Shown here: in pieces, positions 11,334-21,132 of the stretch
Layout of the letters: each line of letters starts with the position of its first letter
Numbering within the stretch: the first letter of the stretch is position 1
Source: Monodelphis domestica
Taxonomy: Eukaryota > Chordata > Mammalia > Didelphimorphia > Didelphidae
Reading direction: 5' to 3'
Assembly: GCF_027887165.1 (NCBI RefSeq)
Contig: NC_077228.1
Span: 384,066,456-384,130,455 of the forward strand
DNA length: 64,000 bases
Program-made: the position numbers and the translations under genes
The notes under the pieces: generated by a model
What the model saw: the letters and a program-made list of their open reading frames with translations, nothing else
Told to the model about the DNA's origin: nothing
The model's database searches: none

Positions 11334-11587
11334 ATGTGTTTTCCTTATTTAATATATTTTTTGCTCTCTTTTCTATGCTGAATTACAGAAAGATTTTCCT
11401 CCTTTTCCTCATGTATCAGTGTAATTTTCATACAGATTAAATGCTAAACCATTCCCTGACTCTTGCCCTTCAGTCATTTAAAAAACAAAGTTGTTTTTAC
11501 ACAGCCCCAGCAAGGCCTTACTTGTTTATATTTTGTTGTCAAAATCCTTATTTTACCTTATCTCTAGGGTCCTGTGTTTTGGGTTTC

Positions 11588-11636
11588 ATGGGATCATAGA
11601 TTTGAAGGTAGAAAGGGACGTGGAAGACATCAAGTC
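11588..11636 (+). mobile_element. CR1/L3-like LINE tail, left part
   Basis: gggatcatagatttgaaggt, then agaaagggacgtggaagaca and tcaagtcc. This resembles the 3' end of CR1/L3-type LINEs. It is interrupted by a MITE and resumes at 11,825. Confidence 0.55.
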
Positions 11637-11824
11637 CAGTGGTGTCAATCTCAAATAGAAAAACAGGAGCAACTATAGAAGGATCCCACAGGACACATGT
11701 TGACTTGGAAAATCACCTATTTATATTATCTTTGTTCTATTTTATTGTTATTTATTTTGTTAACTATTTCCCAATTACATTTTAATTTGGTTCTGCAAGA
11801 CTTGGGAGTTGCGTTTGACAGCTG
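11637..11824 (+). mobile_element. hAT-like MITE, copy 2, with 8-bp target duplication
   Basis: The 188-bp element starts cagtggtgtcaatctc and ends gcgtttgacagctg, so its ends form imperfect terminal inverted repeats. The flanks atcaagtc (11,629-11,636) and atctggtc (11,825-11,832) match at 6 of 8 positions, as expected of an aged 8-bp hAT-type target duplication. The flanks join into one CR1/L3-like sequence when the element is removed. Non-autonomous; no transposase. Confidence 0.7.
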
Positions 11825-11950
11825 ATCTGGTCCAACTCCATCATTTATAGATGAGGACGCTGTTGTCCAAAGACGCTAAACAAATTGCCAGGGTCAAAAT
11901 GGTGGCAGGGTCCGGATTTTAACCGAAGTCCACTGACTTCAAAAGCCAAA
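11825..11950 (+). mobile_element. CR1/L3-like LINE tail, right part
   Basis: atctggtccaactccatcat, then ttatagatgaggacgctg continues the element split by the MITE. It is followed by ccagggtcaaaatggtggca, resembling the SINE/LINE tail region. Confidence 0.5.
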
Positions 11951-12061
11951 ACTCTTTCCTTTGGAATCTGTAAGCTATAGTTCCATTGCCTAAATTGTGC
12001 AACTAGTAGATCAATAAGACTTAAAGCTGGGACAGGGATTGGAGAAGTCATCCATCTAGGC

Positions 12062-13165
12062 TCTTGTTTAAAGAGGGGGGGAAATGGGACTTAGGAGGTA
12101 CAGCAACTTATCAAAAGCTGTATTGGCAGCAGGGAGCAGAGCCAGGTCTCAGACAAGACTGCCCAAATTATGCTTTGCCAACCATTCTGAAGATGAGGTT
12201 TACATGCATGTAGGTCTGTTGTTTTTTTTTCATTTATTTACTAAAGATGCTGTTATTTTCTGCCTCATAGTGGCTTCCTCCTGGATGATTTAGGTTTAAG
12301 AAAAGCAGGCAGAACTTTCAAGAAGTCATTTAATCCGGCCCATGGACAGATTAGAATCCTGCCTGTCTGTCAAGCTTTCTTTTGGGCTCAAGACTAAAAT
12401 GGAATACATATCTCTGTCTCCTAAGGTTACCTGTTGTAGATATAGAATTTCTTAGGACTAGAATACAGACACACACACACACACACATTCTCCCAAGAAT
12501 TGTTTCACCCTTCATCACTCAGATTGAATCTTGGCTGACAACAGAATGTTGACAGCTGACTTCCTGCTGTGCTTGCTCTGTTTCTTTGTCCCAGATTCAA
12601 AGTAGTCTAACTTAATTGGCAAAAATTTTTGCCATTCCTTCTTCCCTCTGGACCTTTCCTTGGGTGACATGGTGGGATCTGGGGCCATGGCAGAGGCTAT
12701 GAGAGAGAGAAAGTAGGTGAAAAGGGAGTCACTGGCAGCATTTGGGCAACACTAATAAATGAAGCATTAGCCAGGAACCTGAGCAAGGATAGAATGCAGA
12801 GACACTCCGGGCACTTAAGGTACAACTAAGGTGAAAGAGACTGGACTAAGTTTTCAAGTTTAATAGGAAGCATTTTTTTTTCTTAATTCCTCAAAGTATT
12901 GAGATAGAGTATATGGGAGGGAATGGGAGAGGAGAGGGCTTAGTGCCAATGGTCCATTCTTAGCCTTAGCCACACTTTATTCCTCCCCAAGTGCTAAGTC
13001 CCTGGGTCCTTGGGCACCAAGCAGTTACCAGACTTCTCTACCATGTAGAGAAGGTGCCTCCATTTTCCATGAAACAGACTTGTCAAGTCTCCGTTTGAAT
13101 TGGGCCCAGATGGGGCATTGTACCTACATTCCAGTGCCTGGGCCTCCCACATTAGATTTGCAGCC
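12062..13165. other. Mostly unique intron sequence, short (AC)n
   Basis: It contains a (CA)n tract of about 8 units at 12,471-12,486 and an old repeat-like stretch around 12,070-12,180. No exon was recognised. Confidence 0.4.
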
Positions 13166-13167
13166 CT

Positions 13168-13408
13168 TACAGTGGGTCAGCTAAACGGCACAGGGAAAGA
13201 TGTGCCAGGACTGGAGTCAGGAGGGCCAGAGTTTATATGCCATCTCAGACACTACATTTGTGGCCCTAGGCAAGTCACTTCACCCTGTTGGCGTCAGTTC
13301 TCTCATCTGTAAAATGAGCTGGAGAAGGAAATGGCGAACTGCTTCAGCATCTTTGCCAAGAAAATCCCAAATGGAATCACCAAGAATCCAACAACCAAAA
13401 ATCCTCAA
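13168..13408 (+). mobile_element. Marsupial tRNA-related SINE (TTTGCCAAG type) near NT5DC1 last exon
   Basis: ggactggagtcaggagggcc, ccctaggcaagtcacttcac, atctgtaaaatgagctggag, atctttgccaagaaaatccc and accaagaatccaacaac. It lies in the last intron, about 220 bp before the splice acceptor at 13,630. Confidence 0.9.
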
Positions 13409-13630
13409 AGAACTTTATAAATATCAGCCATCATCCAATACAATAGCAATTGAAGATGGTTCCTATAAATGTTTCCATTCTGTTAAATTTCCTCAAAAAT
13501 AATCTATTACTAAGAAAAGCAGTTTTAATATCAGTAACACACACTTCTTTTTATTTCTTAGCATTAATAGATGTCATTTCAAGGTCTAAAAAACTAATCC
13601 CATTGTGTGTGTCTATGTGTTTTCTTTCAG

Positions 13631-13749
13631 ATTTACCCTTGGACTACAAATTTACCAGATTCTCTTCTGATGACCCAAAAATGACTGGTTATTATCCCAA
13701 ACCCCCAATGGACATATTATCAAGTGGAAAGTCATTGACTACCAAATAA
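13631..13749 (+). CDS. NT5DC1: NT5DC1 last coding exon (C-terminus)
   Basis: The exon follows a good acceptor (gtgtctatgtgttttctttcag, AG at 13,629-13,630). It encodes 38 full codons and a TAA stop at 13,747-13,749, with a phase-1 split codon at its start. The predicted end contains LPLDYKFTRFSS and GYYPKPP. From memory, human NT5DC1 ends with LPLDYKFTRFSS, then a GYYPNPP segment, so I recognise the gene with good confidence. NT5DC1 is a 5'-nucleotidase-domain protein of the HAD superfamily, about 455 residues in human; this exon carries only the tail beyond the catalytic domain, and the specific substrate is unsettled. The last dozen residues differ most from human as I recall it. No earlier NT5DC1 exon was recognised between 1 and 13,600, so that stretch is taken as the last intron. 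An in-frame ATG at 13,450 lies in the intron and is not a start. Confidence 0.88.
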
Positions 13750-14700
13750 GTCGCCCTTTTTTCCTTTAAAAACAAAGGATAGTTAGTCAGTGCTATCAGA
13801 ATGGTAATTTGTGATGAAAAAAAACTAGTACTGACATATTTTATCCAAAAGCTAATTCCAAAGAGCAATACAAATACAAATTTGTACTTCAAACTCTGTA
13901 TCACCTGTGTTGGCTTGAAAACTTTCATTGTGTTACCTTTTTTTTTTGCTTGATACCATTGTTCTCTCTGAAGATCAATCACTTTAAATGATTTTGCTAT
14001 TGATTCCACAACCAGGACAGTTGTGCTCTATGTTCTTTTGATATCTATTTCATAAGTTGTTCTTTGTTACAAGAAGAAGGCCAGAACCAAGAACTTAAAT
14101 GGGAGTTTGCAGCCCATTGCCTGTGCTTGGCTGCTTATCCAGCATGTTAATTCTTGCCCACTATGGGAAGGGCACAGTGCCCATATTGGAAAATATCAGT
14201 AGTTTACTATACAACAAGTAGACGGTTGGTTGGTCTACTTAAGTTATAGCCAGGAGTTTAGAGTCAGAACAACCATATGATGAAAACAATGAGAATATAA
14301 ATAGTTCATTAGTTAAACAAAATGTACACTCCTCAGGCACACTTTAGACAGGAGAAGAAATGTGACTCAGGGTTGGGTAATAGCTTTCATCTAAAATGCA
14401 TTTGCCTAGCTCAAGTTCAGTTTGATAGTAACAGCTATAGGATGATGTTTTCACACCTGCATCCCAATAGGAAAGCTTCACAATTATTGACCATCACCAA
14501 CTTTAAAGGTAAACCAAAGTATGATATCCACAATTTTACAAAACAAGCCTTTATACTCAGAATGTAAAAGAATTTAGATAAGGCTTTAGTTGTATTTTCA
14601 CGTATGAGCTGAGCCATAGACAAGCAAAGAATATTTCTTTTCTGTTCTTCCTTGAGGCCTTTAGTTTTACCCAAAAATAAAGCTTTTCTTTTAAAAAAAA
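13750..14700 (+). other. NT5DC1: NT5DC1 3' UTR (extent inferred)
   Basis: Sequence after the stop, AT-rich, no recognised repeat. The end is uncertain: the first clear AATAAA is at 14,676-14,681, followed by a T-rich tract; a second AATAAA at 15,221-15,226 could serve a longer form. Confidence 0.4.
14676..14681 (+). terminator. Candidate poly(A) signal for NT5DC1
   Basis: Canonical AATAAA about 0.93 kb after the NT5DC1 stop, followed by T-rich sequence (agcttttcttttaa). Chance occurrences are frequent in AT-rich DNA, and 15,221 is an alternative. Confidence 0.35.
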
Positions 14701-14939
14701 TTGATTGTCAGTGACAATTTTTTTTACATTAAAAACACTCTTACATTCTTTTAAGCTGTCAGAATTGGTGTAGAAAATAGGGATGCTAAAATAAGATAAT
14801 AATGGCATTTTATTTAGCCTTCAGCTATGTACCGTACCCCTAATGTATCTTGTTTCTCTTCTGTGCTTAAGTATTTTGAATCCTAAGGGATTGATTGCTT
14901 TTCATTTAGCCAAGTGATGAAAACTAAAATTTCACTTAA

Positions 14940-15535
14940 AAGTGGCACTGGGAAATCAGAAATAAAAAAAAGAAAAGAAAAAAAGAAAAAATGTGGAAAG
15001 GGGAAGGGGAGGACTAATGTTAGAAAACTAATCAATGGTCTAGAAAAGACTTTAATTTTAACATCAGCATTGTAATCCTAATCCAGGTGATGGATTAAAT
15101 GACCTCCTATCTGCCTTGTGTTAATCTCCTCAGCAAAGAGTATGGCATGCTCCTTTAATATTGTTGTTTTTAATTCATTGTCTTTAATATTTCAATACCA
15201 GGGGTCTGATCTGAGCCAAAAATAAAAGAAGGGGGAACACTGATTAAAGTCGTTAAATCATAAACTAGATCCAATGATTTGTTATTTTAATAACTAAAAG
15301 TTTTATTTTAAAGAAAAGGACCTCAAGTAGTGAACCAGATTGAATCTATGTTTTCTAAAATTAGAATAAAATATACTAATTACATTTGGAAATATAATTT
15401 TGAAATGCTTTCAAATATCTTTTCCACCCAGGTGATCTGAAATTCTAACAATTTACAAAGTATTTTCTTTGAGTTTCTATATTTGGGATCTTTTTTTTTA
15501 GGAGTTGGAGAGAATCACATTTTTTTAAAAATGTA
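14940..15535. other. AT-rich, no recognised gene
   Basis: An A-rich patch at 14,960-14,995 and possible MIR tail at 15,080-15,125. Otherwise nothing recognised. Confidence 0.4.
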
Positions 15536-15626
15536 TTTATTTGTTTGTTTGCTACATTAAAATCCCCAGATATCTCCCTTCCTCCCTCCCCTCCCTGAAC
15601 TAGAGAAGGCATCATTACCAAAAAAA

Positions 15627-15690
<64 letters not shown>

Positions 15691-15740
15691 GTATATCTTG
15701 TTTGTTTTTATTTATCAGTTCTTTGGAAGTAGACATACAC
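15536..15740 (-). mobile_element. L1 3' region fragment with (TA)n expansion
   Basis: aaaatccccagatatctccc...gagaaggcatcattaccaaa and gcagtatatcttgtttgttt match, in reverse, a stretch also seen at about 50,890-50,960 and typical of marsupial L1 3' ends. The TA tract at 15,630-15,687 (about 28 units) sits inside it where the 50.9-kb copy has a short TA run, so the microsatellite grew from within the L1. Confidence 0.65.
15630..15687. repeat. (TA)n microsatellite
   Basis: About 28 uninterrupted TA units; self-complementary. Confidence 0.97.
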
Positions 15741-15825
15741 ATTTAAACAATATTAATGTTACTTAATTAATTATTAATTAATTAATTATTAATAAAAAAT
15801 TAATGTTATAATTTTATCTTGGATT

Positions 15826-16060
15826 GGGGAAAATGGGAAAGAACTTAAAAATTCTAAATTATTTACAGCAACTCTCATTGTATTGTCAAAGAACTGGAAA
15901 GTGAGGGGATGCCCATCAATGGGGAGTGACTAAACAAACTGTGACTTATGATTGCGATGAAATACTACTGCTCTTTAAGAAATGACAAGTAGGTTGATTT
16001 TTTAAAAAAACATAGAAAGATCTACATAAAATTATGAAGAATAAAACGAGCACTTCTGAC
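15826..16060 (+). mobile_element. L1 3' region fragment
   Basis: aaagaactggaaagtgaggg, gatgcccatcaatggggagt, gactaaacaaactgtgactt and aataaaacgagcacttctga follow the order of the marsupial L1 3' region, also recognised at 36.4 kb (+), 19.9 kb (-) and 51.1 kb (-). Confidence 0.75.
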
Positions 16061-16630
16061 TGGAAACTACACACCTAGGAAACCTGAGACAATCTAGACA
16101 GAATATTGATTCTTGTACTAATGTCATGCTTGTAAATTCTGGTCATAAATACATTAATGAAAGTTATATTCAAACACTAAGATGAAAGAATCCTGTCAAA
16201 TCCTTTTCTCCTAATTGGAGGAAACTTGTCTACATTATGCAATCAGGATCCAAAAGAATTCAGTTGCCTAAAGCAGATAGTCAACTCTGACAAAATGAAA
16301 ACAGTATACAAAAGTAAGATAAGTTAAGGATACTTAAAACACACTCTGCCTACTTCCCAACTGAGTGGCCTTCAGGGCAATATTTGCTGTGCATGTAAAA
16401 TCTTTGTCACTACAGAAGAGGTTTTATAATTCTGTAGTCATCTTAGCCTTTTTGGTGAGAAATATTAACTTTTGTTGCATCTATTTGGAATTAATGACAT
16501 TGACATTTCAACAGCCTATCCCAAATTTAAGTAAATGTGAATTGCTTCAGAATCTGCCCTGATCAAATTATATGAGATGTTTTCAGCTCTGCCTATCACA
16601 TTTTAGAAAGGAAGGACAAGAATAAGCCAG
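16061..16630. other. No recognised feature
   Basis: AT-rich intergenic sequence. Confidence 0.4.
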
Positions 16631-16639
16631 ACAATATTA

Positions 16640-17010
16640 AGGAAGGAATCAAAATGGCACCAAATTAGCCCTGTGATTTAAGAAGATTGTATAAAGGATA
16701 TATTGGAGAGAAGAGATACTATCAGTGTGGAGACAAGTTAAGAAGATATTACAATAGTCTAGGCAAGATGTAATAAAGACCATCTAGGATGGTGGAAATA
16801 TGTGTAAAAAGGGGATGAGTATGAGAAATATCATGAAGTGGTGATGACCCAATCTAGGATGATGGAAATATATAGAGAAAAGAGATGAACATGAGAAATA
16901 TTATAGAAATGAATCAACAGGACTTCCCAAATGGTATAACAGGCATGTATTTAGGGCTTGATTGCAAGGAAGGAGATTGGGTAATCTTTGATCAAATTGA
17001 AGAATTTAAC
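16640..17010 (-). mobile_element. L2 fragment
   Basis: gaagatattacaatagtcta, ggatggtggaaatatgtg and tagaaatgaatcaacaggac correspond, in reverse, to the 3' part of L2 ORF2. A stretch of about 65 bp (aggatgRtggaaatat...gatgaRcatgagaaatat) occurs twice, at about 16,786 and 16,856, suggesting a local tandem duplication. Confidence 0.6.
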
Positions 17011-18315
17011 CCATCACACTGATGAGATTGAGTCTTAGGCTACTGGTTAAATGCAATTGAAGGGTAACTAAAGAATGACTGACTATCTGAAGAGCAACCA
17101 CACTTATATGTGACCTATAAAAGCAAGATGGCCCAAATGAGGGCTCAGCTTTTGAGGACTTAGCTTTTTGCCTCTTCTCTTATACCTCTTCCTATGTAGC
17201 GGGTAGATTTTTCTCTTCTCCCACCCATCACCAGAAGTAATAAATAATACTGATTTATAGCAGAATCACAAAATACGGGAAGACATTTTAAAAGTTTGGC
17301 CTGTGAGGAGTTTAAAAACATTGTCTAGAACCTCAACATCCTATAAAATAAAAGGGGATTTTTTATTCCCTTGGCAGGATAATCCCAGAATCTGACCTTC
17401 TAGCAAAGAAGGGAGATTTCCTGGGCAGCACTAGTTTTGAGAGTTGCCAAGTGAGTAACTCCAAGTTCAAGAGTTCTTGAGTTCAAAAGTTTGGGCACTG
17501 GGCCTTTTAGAGAGATAAGATTTCCTAATGCATCCTACTTCTTGAAGAAGGAAGAATACAATTCCATGGTTCCTGCTTAGAGTATTACTTAAGAAGCAAA
17601 ACTTGTATGTTATTCAAACAATGCAAGTATGATGAAAAAGGGAGATGTATGTTGCTTAGGAACAAATATAATAAATTCTGTTTGGCAGAACATTTAGGTG
17701 AAAATGCCTAGCAGATGATTAAAGATAAGGAACAGAAGGTAAGGAGACAGAATGGAACTAGATATATAAATTTGGGGAAAAGAATAGAGGTGAAAATTGA
17801 AGTACTGGAAGTAAATGAAATCACCAAGAATAAAAGAAAAAAGACAATGGCATTTCTACAGGAAGCTTCACCAACAAGCAACTGACTTCAGCTGGTGCAT
17901 GCTCCCCTGCCCAAAAAGGGGGAAAAAAAACTTTATCTGCATCTATCATCATCAAATATCTACATTTGGCTTCTAATTACTTATCATTGTAACCAGTTCT
18001 CAGTCACCAACCACTTCCAAAGTAAATACACTGAGAAACATTTATCCTTTCATTTAAAAACTTTTATCTTTGTCATCATCTGAGGTTTTCGCCCACTCTG
18101 TTGGGGAACTCACAGGTTTGGTAACTAATAGCAACGTCATGCAATACTTTATCTCTGAAAGTTAAAAGGAAATGCTTTTTTATTCTTTTAGTTGACTTTC
18201 TTTGATCATCTTTCCCCTACTCCCCCACTGATCAGCTGAAAGTATTTTCTTTCTTTTCTAATTTTTTTTAGAATAGATATTTATTTGCCCCCATCATCCA
18301 TTAATAAAATACATT
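17011..18315. other. No recognised gene
   Basis: Intergenic sequence. The stretch 17,320-17,760 is unique-looking. No exon, RNA gene or sure repeat was recognised. Confidence 0.4.
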
Positions 18316-18317
18316 AA

Positions 18318-18542
18318 TAAAAAAGCTAAGTGGTCCAGTGGATAGAGTGCTGAGCCTAGAGTCAGGAAAAACAGTTCAAATCCAGTCTCAGACACTTCTT
18401 AGCTATGTGACCCCAGGCAAGTCATTACTTCAATTTCCACATCTATAAAATGAGTTGCAGAAAGAAATGGTCAACCACTCCTGTATCCTTGATAAGAAAC
18501 CCTAAAAGGGGTCACAGACATAACTGAAAATGATTAAACAGC

Positions 18543-18546
<4 letters not shown>
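18318..18546 (+). mobile_element. Marsupial tRNA-related SINE (TTTGCCAAG type)
   Basis: aaaagctaagtggtccagtg, cagttcaaatccagtctcag, ctatgtgaccccaggcaagt, tggtcaaccactcctgtatc and ggggtcacagacataactg; A-rich end followed by a (TA)n tract at 18,547-18,576. Confidence 0.9.
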
Positions 18547-18578
<32 letters not shown>

Positions 18579-18592
18579 TATCATATCATATC
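18547..18592. repeat. (TA)n / (ATATC)n microsatellite
   Basis: About 14 TA units followed by four CATAT-type pentamers, at the 3' end of the SINE. Confidence 0.9.
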
Positions 18593-18604
18593 TTCTATTC
18601 CCCT

Positions 18605-18735
18605 TGCCCCCCAATAAACTGTAAGATTTTAAGGGAATGGATGGAATATGCCATTTTAAAAGAATTTTTGTATCCACAGATACCTTCTTTAGTGCCTTGC
18701 TATTCTTCCTAAACAGCCATAATAATAATGATTTT
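18605..18735 (+). mobile_element. L2 3' end fragment (source of a copied segment)
   Basis: ccccaataaactgtaagatt, tttttgtatccacagatacc and tagtgccttgc resemble the end of L2. Positions 18,667-18,728 recur with about four differences at 19,837-19,898. Confidence 0.5.
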
Positions 18736-18739
18736 AAAA

Positions 18740-18957
18740 AATAATTTGTATAGTAGCAGGCACAGTGCTAAGCACTTTACAAATATTCTGTCATTTGATC
18801 TTCATGACCTGGGAGGTAGGCACTATTAACCCTTTTTTACAGTAGAGGACATTGAGGTTAAGTGACTTCCTTAGAACATAGAGCTAATTAAGAGTCAGGT
18901 CTTTCTGACTCCAAGTTCAGCCCTCTATCCATGGGGCACCTAGATGCCTCAACAGTA
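18740..18957 (-). mobile_element. MIR-type CORE-SINE
   Basis: caggcacagtgctaagcact, gacctgggaggtaggcacta, ttaagtgacttccttagaac and the head end ccctctatccatggggcacc, in reverse order. Near full length. Confidence 0.85.
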
Positions 18958-18961
18958 ACAA

Positions 18962-19198
18962 CCTGGCCCTTGGGTAGTGCTGGGTCTGGAGTCGGGAAGA
19001 CATCTTCCTGAGTTCAAATCTGGCCTCAGATGCTTGATAGCTATGTGACCCTGACCAAATTACTTGACCGTGTTTGCCTCAATTTCCTTATTTGTATAAT
19101 GAGTTAGAGAAGGGAATGGCAAACCACTCCAGTATCTTTGCCAAGAAAACCCTAAATGGAGCCATGAAAAACCAGACATGTATGAAATAACAATAAAT
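18962..19198 (+). mobile_element. Marsupial tRNA-related SINE (TTTGCCAAG type)
   Basis: gagttcaaatctggcctcag, gatagctatgtgaccctgac, aagggaatggcaaaccactc, atctttgccaagaaaaccct and an A-rich end. Confidence 0.92.
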
Positions 19199-19269
19199 AT
19201 TTCCTTCCTGTCTCCCTCCCTCCCTCTCCACCCCACAAAAAATAGCAATACAACCTTCCATCTCCCAAA

Positions 19270-19680
19270 TCAAGGTCTTTCCACAGGCTGTTCTGCATAC
19301 CTGACATTCACTGTCTTTATACCTCAGGCTCTTTGAATCCCTTCAAAGCCAAGCCAACAAGTCAGCAAGGATTTATGAAACATTTACTGTGTGTTAAGTG
19401 CTGTGGGTACAGATAAAGGAAAGAATAGCCCCTGAAGTGCAGTGGTACAAGAAGCCTTTCTTGATCCCATCCTCCTCAGCAGCAAGAGTCTCCCCTGAAG
19501 TTGCCTTGAATAATTCTGGCTTCATCCGTCCTAACTTCTGCTACACTTGTATTTACCTTGTATACAATTTGTATTTTCTTAAATGTGTACATTTATGTGT
19601 CCCTGATAGTATATAAACTGCGTCCCCACTACCTAGTGTGCAAATCTGGCATATAGCATATCAATAATGCTCATGGATTG
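19270..19680 (+). mobile_element. L2 3' end, with a short reverse L2 piece inside
   Basis: ggtacaagaagcctttcttg, gtatttaccttgtatacaat, ctacctagtgtgcaaatctg and catatagcatatcaataatg follow the L2 3' end forward. Positions of about 19,352-19,415 (gcaaggatttatgaaacatt, tgtgttaagtgctgtgggta) read as L2 in reverse. Confidence 0.65.
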
Positions 19681-19704
19681 ATAGGCCCAAATTAATGTCT
19701 GTCT

Positions 19705-20312
19705 TCCACAGTTAATCATTGTTACAATATTGCTGTTACTATGTGCAATATTCTCCTGGTTCTGCTCACTTCACTTAATAGCAGTAAGTCTTAATATCAT
19801 GTAAGTCTTCCCAGGTTTTTCTGAAACCATCCTGATTTTTGTATCCACAAACACCTTCTTTAGTGCCTTGCTATTTCTCCTAAACAGCCATAATAATAAC
19901 CATCCTGATGGTCATTTCTTTTAGCAAAATAGTATTCCATCACAATGATGCACTACCACTTGTTTGGCGATTCCACAATTGATGGGCATCCTCTCAGTTT
20001 CCAATTTTTTGCCACCACAAAGAGCTCTGCTCTAAATGTTTTTGTATATATAGGTCCACTTTTTTCTTTGATCTCTTTGGGATACATTCCTAGTAGTGGT
20101 ATTGCTGGTTTGATAGCCCTTCATTCTCTAGTATAGTTGAACCAATTCACAATTCCATCAGCAGTGCATTAGTGTCCCACCTCCCCTCTAGCATTTATAA
20201 TTTTCTTCTTCTGTCATGTTAACCACTGTGATTGGCATTAAGTGGTACCTTAGAGTAGCTTTAATTTAGATTTCCATAATCAATGGTGATTTAAAGCATA
20301 CTTTCTTATTTT
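19705..20312 (-). mobile_element. L1 3' region fragment
   Basis: In reverse: ttctcctggttctgctcact, atagtattccatcacaatga, acaattgatgggcatcctct, ttgggatacattcctagtag, and ccaattcacaattccatcag. About 600 bp of marsupial L1 3' region. A 62-bp insert at 19,837-19,898 interrupts it. Confidence 0.85.
19837..19898 (+). other. 62-bp copied segment flanked by 11-bp direct repeat
   Basis: The segment matches 18,667-18,728 with about four mismatches. It is flanked by identical accatcctgat (19,826-19,836 and 19,899-19,909). Removing the insert and one flank restores a continuous L1 sequence. It has no poly-A tail. Confidence 0.8.
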
Positions 20313-20970
20313 CTATGAACTAACTTCAAAAAATAAATTATAATCATGGGTACCCAGCCCTATTTTGTCTTTTAGGACTGAAAGGATAGAATGCCCCAGT
20401 ATATTATTTGGTAGTGTTGATTTTGTTGGCCATAGTAAAAGCAGCCATACAAAGCCCTTTGTTTTCCAGAATGTGATACCCTTATTGCTCTTTACACTCC
20501 AGAATTTGTGAGTGCCAAATATTTGAGGGTGTTTGGCATCCCTTAGAGTATTTAAATGTAGATCAGTGCTTCTAAATGCTGGGCTTTCTGGACTCCAAAG
20601 CATAAAGTTGCTCCAGGGATTTCAATCCAGACCTGAAGTTTTCTGAGTATTTTCATCTGCTTTTGGTTTGGATAAAGAGAGAAGGGGGCATAATACCTGG
20701 CAGAACTCTGGTTGGGGAAATCGATTTTAAAGATTCCTGGGTTACAATCCATTTGATCTCAGGAAGTTCTTGGTTTTATATCAGACTGACACCATCCCAA
20801 GACACTTAGTTTCCTTGATGTGACTACAATCTTAATCTAACCTTCAGTGATCATCCCAGAATGGAGGGAGGAAAGGCCCTAGAGTTCTGAAATACAATCC
20901 AGAATGGTTCCATGTTTGTATATTGTCAAATGTAGTTTATATATGTTGAAATGTGGCCCTGAGTACAAGA
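20313..20970. other. No recognised feature
   Basis: Intergenic; a 96-residue minus-strand open stretch at 20,313-20,603 shows no recognised domain and is considered chance. Confidence 0.4.
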
Positions 20971-20971
20971 T

Positions 20972-21132
20972 CCCTTAAACCCTTTTGGCCTTAGTCCCCT
21001 TCTCTGTAAAATGTGAATAATAATAGTACCTACCTCCCAAGGTTGTTGTACAAATCAAATGAGATAATATTTGTAAAGTGCCTGTCATATGATGGGTGCT
21101 TTATAAAAGTCTTTATTATTATTACTATTATT
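20972..21132 (+). mobile_element. CORE-SINE (MIR/MAR type), 3' part
   Basis: ttagtccccttctctgtaaa, atgtgaataataatagtacc, caaggttgttgtacaaatca and ataatatttgtaaagtgcct, then an ATT-rich tail. Confidence 0.85.

Noticed and set aside
13450-13630. In-frame ATG at 13,450 as the start of a small gene
   Set aside because: This stretch is intron before a clear acceptor; only 13,631-13,749 matches NT5DC1.
1-13630. COL10A1, which in human lies antisense within NT5DC1
   Set aside because: No Gly-X-Y coding stretch or C1q-like domain is visible on either strand; it probably lies further upstream outside the window.
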